Notes: a model not told the origin generated them from the letters alone. 64,000 nucleotides of DNA from Candidatus Helarchaeota archaeon (GCA_013375455.1 JABXJT010000023.1:1-64000); one strand, 5' to 3'. Counted from the stretch's first letter, positions 52,312-61,165 are shown. A program made the numbers and translations.

Positions 52312-52824
52312 ATGTTTTTGGACAGGAAACAGGTTGAAAAGAAAATAAAAGATTGGTGCATGGATGAAGGGATATTTAAAATCAAAAGGCCGAGTGATCC
52401 CAAGACCGATTTCATCATCGATTTAACTTATCCTTTTAATCATCCACGCCCCATGAGTTTCGTGGTCTTAGTCCCCAAAGAGCGAGACCTTCTGAAGATC
52501 ATTTGTGGGACGAAAATCTCCCCGCCTCATTTACAATGTCTCAAAAAGCCAGAAATACGTCAAAGATTTTTACAAACTTTTACTAAAAACATGCTCTTTA
52601 TACAGGTAATTCATTCTATTAAACACGAGAAAAATGTACCCGTCTTTTGGGAACTCTCGGACCAAATTTATTTTGATGGATTAAACAAGAATGAATTCTT
52701 CAAGGCCATCAGGAAGGTTTATTTTGCGGCAATTTCGGCTATTCTGCTTTTAAATGAACTTTGTACGCCGGGAGAAATAGCAAAAACTACACCAGAAATG
52801 GATCATATTCCCTTTTATGGCTAG
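52312..52824 (+). CDS. DUF2299-like archaeal protein
   Basis: A 170-residue protein that resembles archaeal DUF2299 members, predicted alpha/beta with two long helices. Visible marks are KIKDWCMDEGIFKIKRPSDP (about 11-30), SFVVLVPKERDLLKIICGTKISPPH (about 46-70) and IYFDGLNKNEFFKAIRKVYFAAISAILLLNE near the end. The fold is related to type III secretion chaperone-like/YbjN domains; no biochemical role is known to me. It is 18 bp upstream of the 8-oxoguanine glycosylase, so the pair may be one operon. Confidence 0.65.
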   Translation: MFLDRKQVEKKIKDWCMDEGIFKIKRPSDPKTDFIIDLTYPFNHPRPMSFVVLVPKERDLLKIICGTKISPPHLQCLKKPEIRQRFLQTFTKNMLFIQVIHSIKHEKNVPVFWELSDQIYFDGLNKNEFFKAIRKVYFAAISAILLLNELCTPGEIAKTTPEMDHIPFYG

Positions 52825-52842
52825 GGTTCGATTGGGATCAAA

Positions 52843-53715
52843 GTGAAATTGAAACGGAATCTTTTTGATTTGAACCAATCTCTTTGCTGTGGGCAGGTTT
52901 TTCGATGGGAACTTCAAGATGATCAATGGTGGTACGGGATCATCCGTGATCATGTAATTAAAATCAAGCAAGTTGAGGAACATTTGGAATTTGATATTTT
53001 CCCCGAGGTATCAAATCCACAACAATTTATTTCTCAGTATTTTCGTTTAGATGATGATTTGGAATTCATTTATAAACAAATAAAGAAGGATCCGTATATT
53101 GAAGAAGCGATTCGTGAAACCCGCGGACTACGGTTGATCAGGCAAGATCCGTGGGAATGCATGATCTCTTTTATTATTTCACAGCAAAATCAAATTCCCA
53201 AAATAAGTCGTAGCATAGAAACACTTTCCCATAAATATGGGACTCGTTATACTTTTGATGGAAAAGAATTTTATACATTTCCCTCTACTGAACAATTGAG
53301 CGCTGCAAAATTAAATGAATTGAAGATTGGATTTGATAAAGGCGGTTGTGCACTTGGATACCGGGCTAAATATGTTGTGAGTTCAGCTTTAATCATAAAA
53401 AATAATGCGCTTGATTTACCATTGGAAGATTTCAGAGAGATGCCTTACGAAACTGCACATAAACTCTTACAAGAATCCTTTTGTGGGATTGGTCCAAAAG
53501 TGGCAGATTGCATCTTGCTCTTTTCATTGGATAAGTTAGAGGCCTTTCCGCTGGACACGTGGATTCGGAAAATTATTTCAAACCTTTATTTCAAGAGTAA
53601 AAAAGTGAATGATAAAAAAATAAAGGAGTTTTGCTCGGAATATTTTGGATATTTTGCGGGATACGCGCAAGAATATCTTTATTGTAACCGTCAAAAACTT
53701 TGTCAGAATTTTTAA
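52843..53715 (+). CDS. ogg: 8-oxoguanine DNA glycosylase (OGG1 family)
   Basis: A 290-residue bifunctional DNA glycosylase/lyase that removes 8-oxoguanine. The helix-hairpin-helix ESFCGIGPKVADCILLFSL contains the catalytic Lys219; the catalytic Asp is D238 (FPLDTW). FRWELQ (residues 20-25), LRLIRQDPWE and SQQNQIPKIS (115-123, the NIxR-like strand) also match the OGG1 type. The start is GTG 52843, where the frame opens with a proper N-terminus. It is 18 bp after the DUF2299-like gene. It is closer to the eukaryotic OGG1 plan than to the AGOG class of many archaea. Confidence 0.87.
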   Translation: MKLKRNLFDLNQSLCCGQVFRWELQDDQWWYGIIRDHVIKIKQVEEHLEFDIFPEVSNPQQFISQYFRLDDDLEFIYKQIKKDPYIEEAIRETRGLRLIRQDPWECMISFIISQQNQIPKISRSIETLSHKYGTRYTFDGKEFYTFPSTEQLSAAKLNELKIGFDKGGCALGYRAKYVVSSALIIKNNALDLPLEDFREMPYETAHKLLQESFCGIGPKVADCILLFSLDKLEAFPLDTWIRKIISNLYFKSKKVNDKKIKEFCSEYFGYFAGYAQEYLYCNRQKLCQNF

Positions 53716-53761
53716 AAAGACGTGAGTAAATTAATATCAGAATATTAATGAAAGTGTCATC

Positions 53762-54082
53762 ATGTCAGAACCCATCATCTATCATATTATTAAAGGAAAG
53801 TTAGTTGAGATTAAATCCGCGATTTTCGCCAATGGAGATACTTACGTGGTTTTAAATCCTCCAAAGATTTGGATTTGGATCGGAAATAAATCAACTATTG
53901 ATGAAAAGTTCGCAGCAGCACAACTTTCACAGAGTGAATTAATAAAAGAACATCGAGAATGCGAGATTAAAACCATTGAACAAGGGAACGAACCTGCGGA
54001 ATTTCTAGATATATTCGGAGATTCCATTAAATTCGTCGAGGGCGATGTGCACTCGCTCCTGAAACATCCAAAAGAAGAATAG
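53762..54082 (+). CDS. Single-domain gelsolin-repeat protein
   Basis: A 106-residue protein with one gelsolin-type repeat. The segment FANGDTYVVLNPPKIWIWIGNKSTIDEKFAAAQL (residues 25-58) follows the family pattern of strand-Asp-Thr/Tyr-strand, IxWxGxxS and helix. The end IEQGNEPAEFLDIFGD (78-93) matches the typical (E)GxEPxxFxxxF(G) closing of a gelsolin repeat. Asgard genomes encode actin-regulating gelsolins with one or two such domains; this is a one-domain form, without tandem partner in the window. The acidic calcium-binding residue pattern cannot be decided by eye. It lies between the OGG1 and isopropylmalate dehydratase genes. Confidence 0.85.
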   Translation: MSEPIIYHIIKGKLVEIKSAIFANGDTYVVLNPPKIWIWIGNKSTIDEKFAAAQLSQSELIKEHRECEIKTIEQGNEPAEFLDIFGDSIKFVEGDVHSLLKHPKEE

Positions 54083-54095
54083 TTAACGTGAGAAA

Positions 54096-54608
54096 ATGGT
54101 AAATATCATTAAGGGAAAAGTCTGGAAATTTGGAGATAATATCGATACAGACGTGATCATTCCGGGTAGATACTTGACTATTCGAGATCCAGCACAAATG
54201 GCGTCCCATACTTTTGAACCGATTCGCCCGGATTTCGCGAAAACAGTATCTAAAGGAGATATTATAATAGGGGGAGCCAATTTTGGGAGCGGAAGCAGTA
54301 GAGAAGAAGCCCCTTTTGTATTAAAGATCCTTGGAATTGCAGCCATTGTTGCCGAATCTTTTGCCAGAATATTTTACCGCAATGCAATTAATTTAGGTAT
54401 CCCGCTTCTAGAATTAAAACAAGCATCTAAACATTTTTCTGAGGGAGATACCATAGAAATTACTTTTGAAGAGGGAATTATTAAAAACCTCACGAAAAAT
54501 GCGAGCCATCAAGGAACCAAACTACCTGCGTTTCTGATGGACCTTATTAACGCAGGTGGTGCGATACCTGCAGTAAAAGAACGAATCAAGCAGGGAAAGA
54601 GAGCTTAG
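54096..54608 (+). CDS. leuD: 3-isopropylmalate / homoaconitate dehydratase, small subunit
   Basis: A 170-residue swivelling subunit of the aconitase superfamily. The NIDTDVIIPGRYL segment (residues 12-24) and GGANFGSGSSREEAPF (52-67) are typical. The specificity loop reads YLTI, which is neither the YLRT of homoaconitases nor the YLVY of Methanocaldococcus isopropylmalate dehydratase, so the substrate remains uncertain: isopropylmalate (leucine), citramalate (isoleucine) or homocitrate. It pairs with the large-subunit gene 22 bp downstream. A potential ribosome-binding site, gtga, precedes the ATG. Confidence 0.85.
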   Translation: MVNIIKGKVWKFGDNIDTDVIIPGRYLTIRDPAQMASHTFEPIRPDFAKTVSKGDIIIGGANFGSGSSREEAPFVLKILGIAAIVAESFARIFYRNAINLGIPLLELKQASKHFSEGDTIEITFEEGIIKNLTKNASHQGTKLPAFLMDLINAGGAIPAVKERIKQGKRA

Positions 54609-54630
54609 GTTAAAAAAGGAGATACGAATT

Positions 54631-55884
54631 ATGCCAACCATTGCCGAGAAAATTTTTGCCTCGCATTGTGAAGAGTCGAAAGTTGATGCAGGGCAAATCG
54701 TAAATGCAGATGTAGATGTAATTATGATGCATGAAATGCTTGGCATGCGCGTGGCGGATACATATGAAGAATTAAGTCTTGATAAAGTGACCTATCCAGA
54801 CCGGGTTGTGGTTTTACTTGATCATTGGACTCCGGCAAACAGCATTGATGTTGCTATCGTTCATAAAACAACCCGTGATTTTGTTAAAAAATATTGCATT
54901 AAAAATTGGTTAGGGATGACGGAGGGCATCTGTCATCAAGTCATTCCTGAGAAGGGGTTTGCCTGGCCAGGAGCATTAATCGTTGGAACTGATAGCCATA
55001 CCTGTACTTACGGTGCATTTGGGGCATTTTCCACGGGAATTGGTTCGACAGATGCAGCGGTCCTTCTCGCAGAAGGAAAATTATGGTTTAAAGTACCAGA
55101 GTCTTTTAAAATCAATTTACGAGGAGAAATTCCATCCTATATTGCTGGAAAGGATATTATTTTAAAGTTGATAACAGAAATTGGGATAGATGGAGCGACC
55201 TATCAAAGCGTGGAATTTCATGGGGAGGCAATAAAATCACTCAGTATTGATAGTCGAATGACTATTTCTAACATGGCTATTGAAATGGGGGGTAAGGCAG
55301 GAATTATTGAGCCAGATGAAGTGACATTACAATGGTTGAAAGGGCGTGTAATGCGTGAATTCAATGTTGTACGGGCAGATCCAGATGCAAATTATAGTGC
55401 TGAATTAGAATTAGATGTTAATGCGTTAGACCCTCAAGTTGCGAAACCTCATAGCCCCGGAAATGCAGTTTCTGTTGGAAATATTCAGGGAATAAAATTT
55501 GATCAAGGATTCATTGGAAGTTGCACGAACGGGCGCTTGGAAGACCTGAGAATTGCAGCTAAAATTTTGAAAAACCAGAAAATTAGTAAAAACGTTCGGT
55601 TAATCATAACGCCTGCCTCGAAAGAAATATATCTGCAAGCTTTAAAAGAAAATCTTATAAATATTTTCATTGATGCTGGCGCAATAGTAACTCATCCCAC
55701 TTGTGGAGTGTGCCTTGGCATTTTTGGTACGCTGGCACCAGGCGAAGTAAGCCTTTCTACTTCCAATCGCAACTTCATTGGTCGTCAGGGGAGTCGAGAT
55801 GCGAAAATCTATCTTGCAGCTCCAGCGACCGTTGCTGCCAGCGCCTTAAAGGGGATAATTACAGACCCCCGAGAGTTTTTGTGA
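54631..55884 (+). CDS. leuC: 3-isopropylmalate / homoaconitate dehydratase, large subunit
   Basis: A 417-residue iron-sulfur subunit. The three cluster cysteines are in GSCTNGR (about residue 292) and HPTCGVCLG (about 352 and 355). GTDSHTCTYGAFGAFSTGIGSTD (residues 117-139) and the DMTAN-like MHEMLG stretch at 29-35 complete the LeuC/HacA pattern. The length is that of the archaeal split-type enzyme. GGAGAT lies 8 bases before the ATG. With the small subunit it dehydrates and rehydrates 2-isopropylmalate or a homologue. Confidence 0.88.
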   Translation: MPTIAEKIFASHCEESKVDAGQIVNADVDVIMMHEMLGMRVADTYEELSLDKVTYPDRVVVLLDHWTPANSIDVAIVHKTTRDFVKKYCIKNWLGMTEGICHQVIPEKGFAWPGALIVGTDSHTCTYGAFGAFSTGIGSTDAAVLLAEGKLWFKVPESFKINLRGEIPSYIAGKDIILKLITEIGIDGATYQSVEFHGEAIKSLSIDSRMTISNMAIEMGGKAGIIEPDEVTLQWLKGRVMREFNVVRADPDANYSAELELDVNALDPQVAKPHSPGNAVSVGNIQGIKFDQGFIGSCTNGRLEDLRIAAKILKNQKISKNVRLIITPASKEIYLQALKENLINIFIDAGAIVTHPTCGVCLGIFGTLAPGEVSLSTSNRNFIGRQGSRDAKIYLAAPATVAASALKGIITDPREFL

Positions 55885-55912
55885 AAGAATTAATAAAAAG
55901 GAGTGAAGTGAA

Positions 55913-57316
55913 ATGACGGAATATGATATAGTAATTGTTGGAGCGGGACCTGGCGGTTCCGTTGCTGCAAAGGTCGCAGCAGAAAATGGATTAAAGGCGA
56001 TTTTTTTTGAGAGAGGACGCAAGCCTGGAGAGAAAAATTCCTCGGGTTGTGGATTAGGTCCCCGAATGTGGCGTGAGTTTCCAGAAATGATGAAAACGCT
56101 AACGCCAGATGTTGCCCCGAATTTAAGAATGGGAGCTTGCGTTGTTAATCATTATTTAAACAAGGATCTAAAGGAAATCGCAATTGAAATGTATTATCCA
56201 ACTGAATCCGTTACTTACGAACCCGCAAAGCAGTTCATTACAATGAATTGTTACCGCTCTGAATTTGATCCGTGGATCGCAAACCACGCGGTTCAGGCAG
56301 GAGCAGAGCTTCGTACATCCACGCTCATTAAAGATCTAGTGAAGGATGAAAAAGGAAAAGTGATCGGGGTTCAAACTGAAAAAGGCGAGAAGATACTTGG
56401 AAAAATAGTAATAGGGGCAGATGGTGTCATCTCAACGGTGGCAATTAGATCAGGTCTGAATCCACGCTGGCGTCCTGAACAGATTACTCTAGTTCCCCAG
56501 TATGATTTTGCAGCACCACCAGAAAAAATTGATAGAATGTTTGGACCTGATGGGCTCCTTGCGGATGCTGCTGATGGAATCTGGTGGGGTGTTAATTTCC
56601 CTGCAGCGTATCAAGTCATTTTTGGAGATGGATTTCATATTGGGCTTGGTTCGTGGATGGGACAGTGGACTGCTAACCCTATAAGTTATCTAAATAAACT
56701 TGTTTCATGTAAGCCTTTCCAACGAATGGTAAAAGCCATCGGGGCGAAACCTCGTGAAGTTCAAGCGCATTTATTACCTTGGACTCAGGAACCAGTAAGG
56801 ACTTTCACTGATAATGTAATGTTGATTGGTGATGCGGGGGGATTTCCCTGTCCGTTAGAAGCTGAGGGAATATATCCAGCAATGGAGACTGGGAAATTAG
56901 CCGTAGAAACCGCTATAAAATGCATAGCCGATGGTGATACCTCCAAGCAAGCATTAAAATTGTACGAAGATAAATGGAAAAAGTCATCCGTTGGAATCGA
57001 ATTCGAGGCTGGAGAATCATTACAGACGCTCTGGAAAAATTTATTCTTCAGCACCCAATCTGATGAGAATAACATGGAATGGTTCATTCCTCTTTACCAT
57101 GAAATACGGGGCGGCCATTACGATTGGAGTGAGCCACACATCGTTCGTTTCCGCCAGATCATGAAAAAAGTTCAAGAATTTCTGCCTCAAGCAATGAAAT
57201 TCATGACTAAATATGGAATGCCCGTTTTATCTGATATAATGGGGGAAGACATGTCAATGTTTCCCCAAATGCTAAAATTCATGGAGAGTATGCGTCCAAA
57301 GAAGAAAAAAAAGTGA
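55913..57316 (+). CDS. fixC: FixC-type / geranylgeranyl reductase-like flavoprotein
   Basis: A 467-residue FAD protein. The dinucleotide fold GAGPGGSVAAK is at residues 10-20, followed by ERGRKPGEKNSSGCG. The second FAD segment is GDAGGFPCPLEAEGIYPAMETGKLAVE (about residues 302-328). It belongs to the FixC / electron-transfer flavoprotein:quinone oxidoreductase group, with geranylgeranyl reductase as a close cousin. The next gene is a FixX-like ferredoxin, which favours FixC. FixA and FixB (the ETF part) are not in the window. The ATG is preceded by GGAGTGA (55900-55906). Confidence 0.8.
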   Translation: MTEYDIVIVGAGPGGSVAAKVAAENGLKAIFFERGRKPGEKNSSGCGLGPRMWREFPEMMKTLTPDVAPNLRMGACVVNHYLNKDLKEIAIEMYYPTESVTYEPAKQFITMNCYRSEFDPWIANHAVQAGAELRTSTLIKDLVKDEKGKVIGVQTEKGEKILGKIVIGADGVISTVAIRSGLNPRWRPEQITLVPQYDFAAPPEKIDRMFGPDGLLADAADGIWWGVNFPAAYQVIFGDGFHIGLGSWMGQWTANPISYLNKLVSCKPFQRMVKAIGAKPREVQAHLLPWTQEPVRTFTDNVMLIGDAGGFPCPLEAEGIYPAMETGKLAVETAIKCIADGDTSKQALKLYEDKWKKSSVGIEFEAGESLQTLWKNLFFSTQSDENNMEWFIPLYHEIRGGHYDWSEPHIVRFRQIMKKVQEFLPQAMKFMTKYGMPVLSDIMGEDMSMFPQMLKFMESMRPKKKKK

Positions 57317-57326
57317 GGTGAAATGG

Positions 57327-57596
57327 ATGAAAATTGAATTAACTGAAATTAGTCAGCACGTGGGAGATACTGGGGATTTTATTAAACTAAACATCGAGAA
57401 ATGTAATGGTTGTGGGCGCTGTGCAGTTGTTTGTGTGATGAATCTTTGGTTACTTCGTGGTGGTAAAGCACAATTGAAAGGTGATTACAAAGAAAAATGC
57501 CTAGAGTGTGCCGCTTGCTATTCCGTTTGTGATATAGGTGCCATAGATTTTTCTTATCCCGCAGGCGGAACAGGCGTGGTTTTTTTAAAGGGGTGA
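57327..57596 (+). CDS. fixX: FixX-like ferredoxin
   Basis: The start ATG 57327 is chosen because GAGGTG (57315-57320) lies 6 bases before it; a GTG at 57318 would add three residues. The 89-residue protein has two four-cysteine sets: CNGCGRCAVVC and CLECAACYSVC, enough for two [4Fe-4S] clusters, though FixX proteins are often described with one functional cluster. It would carry electrons between the FixC flavoprotein and a partner. It follows fixC by 10 bp. Confidence 0.82.
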   Translation: MKIELTEISQHVGDTGDFIKLNIEKCNGCGRCAVVCVMNLWLLRGGKAQLKGDYKEKCLECAACYSVCDIGAIDFSYPAGGTGVVFLKG

Positions 57597-57683
57597 AGAA
57601 ATTAGAAAATAAAAAATAAAAATATGTATGTAGAATTGATTTTATACACGTTTTGAATTTAAAAACAATAGGTTGAAAATTTA

Positions 57684-57700
57684 GAGAGGTTATCGAAATA
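57684..57700 (+). promoter_or_regulatory. Ribosome-binding site and apparent AUA start of the longin-GTPase gene
   Basis: GAGAGGT (57684-57690) is followed after 7 bases by ATA (57698-57700). The frame is closed by TGA at 57674-57676 and contains no ATG, GTG or TTG between that stop and the TTG at 57815, which lies 39 codons inside a well-conserved domain. The ATA is therefore the best start supported by the sequence. Confidence 0.6.
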
Positions 57701-58759
57701 GAGAAGAATATAATCATTGGAGTCATTTATTCACAATTTGATGAAAAGGCTGGACCAACTCCAGTTTCATGGGTCCCCTCAGATTTACCTTATAGTACAA
57801 GAGATCTTATAAGCTTGAAATCCTTAAATATTTTATCAGGGGAAAGAGGGGCTGTTCCGAAATCGTTGGCAATTGTTCCATTTCCTTCTGCAAAATTAAA
57901 GGGATTAATAAGAACTTTTGAAATTAGAGATATAAGCCGTCGGGGGGGGGTAATTGATACTACAATTGCTATACTTTTCGATGAAGCCCACGATTCCATT
58001 TTTTACAAATACATGAATAATTTCGAGGGAATTTTTGAAAAAACTGTTTGTAAAATTATCAACTTAGAGGAATCAAAAGCAGATAAAGAGCAAATTGAAG
58101 TAGAATTAAAGAGATTTTACAACAATGTCCTTGTAACTTTAGACGAATTATTTGATTCCGAAATATCAGGGGAGCCAGAGGAATTTCCAACGGTGGAAGA
58201 TGAGGAAGCTGAAATAAAAGTAAACCGGTTTAAAATAGTTGTATGCGGGGATCCAGCGGTAGGAAAGACTTCAACGGTCCTAAGGTTCACGAATAAAACT
58301 TTTAGGAGAACTTACATTATGACCTTGGGAGTAAACGTAACTGAAAAAATAATTCGGATTAAAAATACGCAGATTAAATTTGTAATCTGGGATATTGCAG
58401 GACAGAGCAAATTTCAAATGATGCGAAGACATTTTTACGAAGGCGCAGATGGTCAATTATTAATATTCGATTTAACACGACCAAAGACTTTTCAAAACAT
58501 TAAGAAATGGTATGAAGACATAAAATTATACATGAAAGAAGAATTACACGGATTCATTATAGGAAATAAAAGTGATTTAATTGATCAGAGAAAATTATTC
58601 AAGGATGAAATATTAATACTTGCTAAAGAGCTTAATCTTGAGTATATTGAAACTTCTGCGCTAACTGGAAAAAATGTGGATGAAGCATTTCATAAATTAG
58701 GGGAATTACTATCTAATTATTTGGAAGAAAAGAAAACTCGACTTCTTGATGAAGAATAA
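57698..58759 (+). CDS. Longin-type domain fused to an intact Ras/Rab-like small GTPase
   Basis: From the apparent AUA start the protein has 353 residues. The N-terminal part (1-150) opens IEKNIIIGVIYSQFDEKAGP and has the longin-like strand/helix alternation often seen in Asgard proteins. The GTPase is complete: P-loop GDPAVGKT (184-191), switch I Thr in TYIMTLGVNV (about 205-209), WDIAGQ (231-236), NKSD (290-293) and ETSAL (319-323). No C-terminal prenylation cysteine is present; it ends LLDEE. A G9 run at 57942-57950 encodes R-R-G-G-V in the N-terminal part. It follows the fixX gene by 101 bp and is convergent with the hydrogenase operon. A role in membrane traffic or GTPase scaffolding is inferred. 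Confidence 0.85.
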   Translation: MEKNIIIGVIYSQFDEKAGPTPVSWVPSDLPYSTRDLISLKSLNILSGERGAVPKSLAIVPFPSAKLKGLIRTFEIRDISRRGGVIDTTIAILFDEAHDSIFYKYMNNFEGIFEKTVCKIINLEESKADKEQIEVELKRFYNNVLVTLDELFDSEISGEPEEFPTVEDEEAEIKVNRFKIVVCGDPAVGKTSTVLRFTNKTFRRTYIMTLGVNVTEKIIRIKNTQIKFVIWDIAGQSKFQMMRRHFYEGADGQLLIFDLTRPKTFQNIKKWYEDIKLYMKEELHGFIIGNKSDLIDQRKLFKDEILILAKELNLEYIETSALTGKNVDEAFHKLGELLSNYLEEKKTRLLDEE

Positions 58760-58825
58760 ATACCGCAAACTCAATTTTAATTCAATATTTTCATATTATG
58801 CCATTATAACGTAGTTACGATTCTA

Positions 58826-60244
58826 CTATCTGTAAATTTTTTTTATCAACTTTCCGTTTTCATCAATAAATTGAATTTCCATTTCCATTTGATTAATTGA
58901 ATGCGCAGCACAAGTTAGACAAGGATCATATGCGCGAATTGCCATCTCAATTCTATTGAGGCCATCTTTAGGAATATTTCCATCTTGAATTAATTGTCGT
59001 GCTGCTACTTTGATCGATTGATTTATTGCTGCATTATTATTCACAGTTGCTACAATTAAATTAACATCTATTAGCTTTCCATTACTATTTGCTTTATAAT
59101 GATGAATTAAGGTCCCCCGGGGTGCCTCGACAACTCCAATACCTTCTCCTGCAGTTCTTTCTACCTTTTTCCGAATGTTAGTACTGATAAGATTTTTGTC
59201 CTCAAGTAATTCTTTAGCTCTTTCAAGTGCATACAATAATTCAATTAATCTTGCAAGATGATAAGCTAATGTTTGATTTGCAGGCCTACCGTATAATGCT
59301 CTAAATTCTTTAAGGGCTTGCTGTGCTTTTGGAGTGCGCATGCTTTCACAAATATTTAAACGTGCGAGCGGTCCAACGCGATAAATTCCATTTGGCCAAC
59401 CCTTTATTTTTAGGAAGGGAAATTTAAGATAAGTCCACGGTTCTACGTGCTCTGCAATGCCTTGGAAATACTTGTTTGGGGGCATATCATCAATTATATG
59501 ACAGCCATTATCAGTAACACGTATATTTCCATCATATAATTCAAACGCGCCATTTTTTGTGAGTCCCACAAAATTTGTTTCAATAACTGAAAAATTATTT
59601 ATAAATTCCGAATTCTGTATCAAATGACTTTTACATATATCCAGAAGGTCATTATATATTGGAAATATTTGTTTTAATTCGGATAATCTTTTTTCTTGTT
59701 CAATTTGCGTAATTCCTTTGCTCATTCCGCCTGGTATTGCTGTTACGGGATGTATCGCTTTTCCACCTATGAGTTCTATTAGATTATGCCCGAACTTTCG
59801 TATTTCTATAGCCTTTTTAACCAATTCTGGATCTTTTTTCAAAAGACCAACAACATTTCTGTCCTCCGGCTTAGATTCTGATCCTAAAATGAAATCAGGC
59901 GCAGCGAGGAAAAAGAAGTGTAGTGCATGTGAATGAATCATCTGCCCCATGTGCATGAGTTCTCGTAATAATTTCGCAGTTTCAGGTATATCAACACCAA
60001 GTAGATCATCGCAAGCTTTCGCTGATGCGAGGTGGTGACTCACTGGGCAAATTCCACAGGCGCGAGTAGTAATCCGCGGGGCGTCATAAAACATCCTTCC
60101 CTGCATAAACTTTTCAAATCCCTTAAATTCCGTGACATGGAAATGTGCATCCAGTAGCTGACCTCGTTTATCCAATAGAAATGTAATTTTGGCATGACCT
60201 TCTACTCTTGTTGCAACATTGATATTTTTAACTTCTTCACTCAT
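58826..60244 (-). CDS. mvhA: [NiFe] hydrogenase large subunit, Mvh-like (group 3)
   Basis: A 472-residue NiFe-site subunit. The nickel ligands are C63 and C66 (RACGICP) and C442 and C445 (DPCLTCAAH). RVEGHAKITF (13-22) and FKGFEKFMQGR are typical of group 3c methyl-viologen/F420-non-reducing hydrogenases, as is the order with mvhG and hdrA upstream. A 24-residue tail follows H448 and may be removed during maturation. Its start overlaps the small-subunit stop by 8 bp. It takes up or releases hydrogen and passes electrons to the HdrA flavin. Confidence 0.9.
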   Translation of the reverse strand: MSEEVKNINVATRVEGHAKITFLLDKRGQLLDAHFHVTEFKGFEKFMQGRMFYDAPRITTRACGICPVSHHLASAKACDDLLGVDIPETAKLLRELMHMGQMIHSHALHFFFLAAPDFILGSESKPEDRNVVGLLKKDPELVKKAIEIRKFGHNLIELIGGKAIHPVTAIPGGMSKGITQIEQEKRLSELKQIFPIYNDLLDICKSHLIQNSEFINNFSVIETNFVGLTKNGAFELYDGNIRVTDNGCHIIDDMPPNKYFQGIAEHVEPWTYLKFPFLKIKGWPNGIYRVGPLARLNICESMRTPKAQQALKEFRALYGRPANQTLAYHLARLIELLYALERAKELLEDKNLISTNIRKKVERTAGEGIGVVEAPRGTLIHHYKANSNGKLIDVNLIVATVNNNAAINQSIKVAARQLIQDGNIPKDGLNRIEMAIRAYDPCLTCAAHSINQMEMEIQFIDENGKLIKKIYR

Positions 60245-61154
60245 TTTTTTTACCTCTTTCTCGTTTTTTATGAACTTGATGAAGAATGGAGAAGGGTAAA
60301 GAATATCGATAGACTGTTCCTGATAAATCCTCCTGAGTAATCAATTGTCCAATGGGAAAAATTGATGACAACCCACTAATTGATGCACATCCCTGATCTC
60401 TTTCTTTTTCAAGAGGTCCCATGCAACCTCTACAGGGTATATTCGCATTAACACATCGTCCTTTGCAACCTTCTCTTGTAGCAAAACCAATACATAAAAT
60501 TCCTTGTTCTAGAAAACATAAATCCTCTCTATAATCTATTTCATGAGATGCATTTACCCGAAATGTGAGAAATTCTTTGGTAGGGATCAACATGCTTTCA
60601 TGACTCTTCTCACATTCAGCACAGAGATTTTTTGAAGGAATACTTGGTTCGCGCCCATCTAAAATGGCTAATAAAAAGTCTTTAATCATGCTTGGTACTG
60701 GCGGACAGCCTGGAATTTTAAAATCTACATTAATGATATTTTCTAAAACTTCTACATATTCTGTAAGTGGGGAAACATTTTCTGATGGAATAATCCCATG
60801 TTCATTAGTTAAAACTGTTTTATATGAGTACTCTAAAATTTCATCTCTTCTAAAATAATTTCTTAAGCCAGTAATTCCCCCAAAACAAGCACATGATCCT
60901 AATGCAATGACTTTTTTTGCTTTTTTTCTAATTTCTTTTGCCAATTCAATGTCATGTTCATTACTAATTGTACCATTTATTAAAGCAATATCACAAAGCG
61001 GGATTTCTTTGATATCTAAAAGTGTAGTGCAATAAATTAAGTCTACTCTATTTAATATTTCTATTATCTCTTCGTGCAAATCTAAAATGGAAATGACGCA
61101 ACCAGTGCAGCCAGTTATATTTACTATAGCCAATCTTGGTTTTATTGAACTCAT
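60237..61154 (-). CDS. mvhG: [NiFe] hydrogenase small subunit, Mvh-like
   Basis: A 305-residue iron-sulfur subunit. Cluster ligands are visible in CTGCVISIL (residues 15-18), GSCACFGGI and PGCPPVPS, which bind the proximal cluster, and in the later cysteine-rich stretch (CIGFATREGCKGRCVNANIPCRGC), which could bind the medial and distal clusters. It has no Tat signal, so the enzyme is cytoplasmic. It overlaps mvhA by 8 bp and follows hdrA-mvhD by 11 bp, so the three genes form one operon. Confidence 0.88.
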   Translation of the reverse strand: MSSIKPRLAIVNITGCTGCVISILDLHEEIIEILNRVDLIYCTTLLDIKEIPLCDIALINGTISNEHDIELAKEIRKKAKKVIALGSCACFGGITGLRNYFRRDEILEYSYKTVLTNEHGIIPSENVSPLTEYVEVLENIINVDFKIPGCPPVPSMIKDFLLAILDGREPSIPSKNLCAECEKSHESMLIPTKEFLTFRVNASHEIDYREDLCFLEQGILCIGFATREGCKGRCVNANIPCRGCMGPLEKERDQGCASISGLSSIFPIGQLITQEDLSGTVYRYSLPFSILHQVHKKRERGKKNE

Positions 61155-61165
61155 ATTTTTATCAC

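Noticed and set aside
57318..57326. GTG 57318 as the start of the FixX-like gene
   Set aside because: The GTG lies inside the GAGGTG ribosome-binding site that correctly spaces the ATG at 57327.
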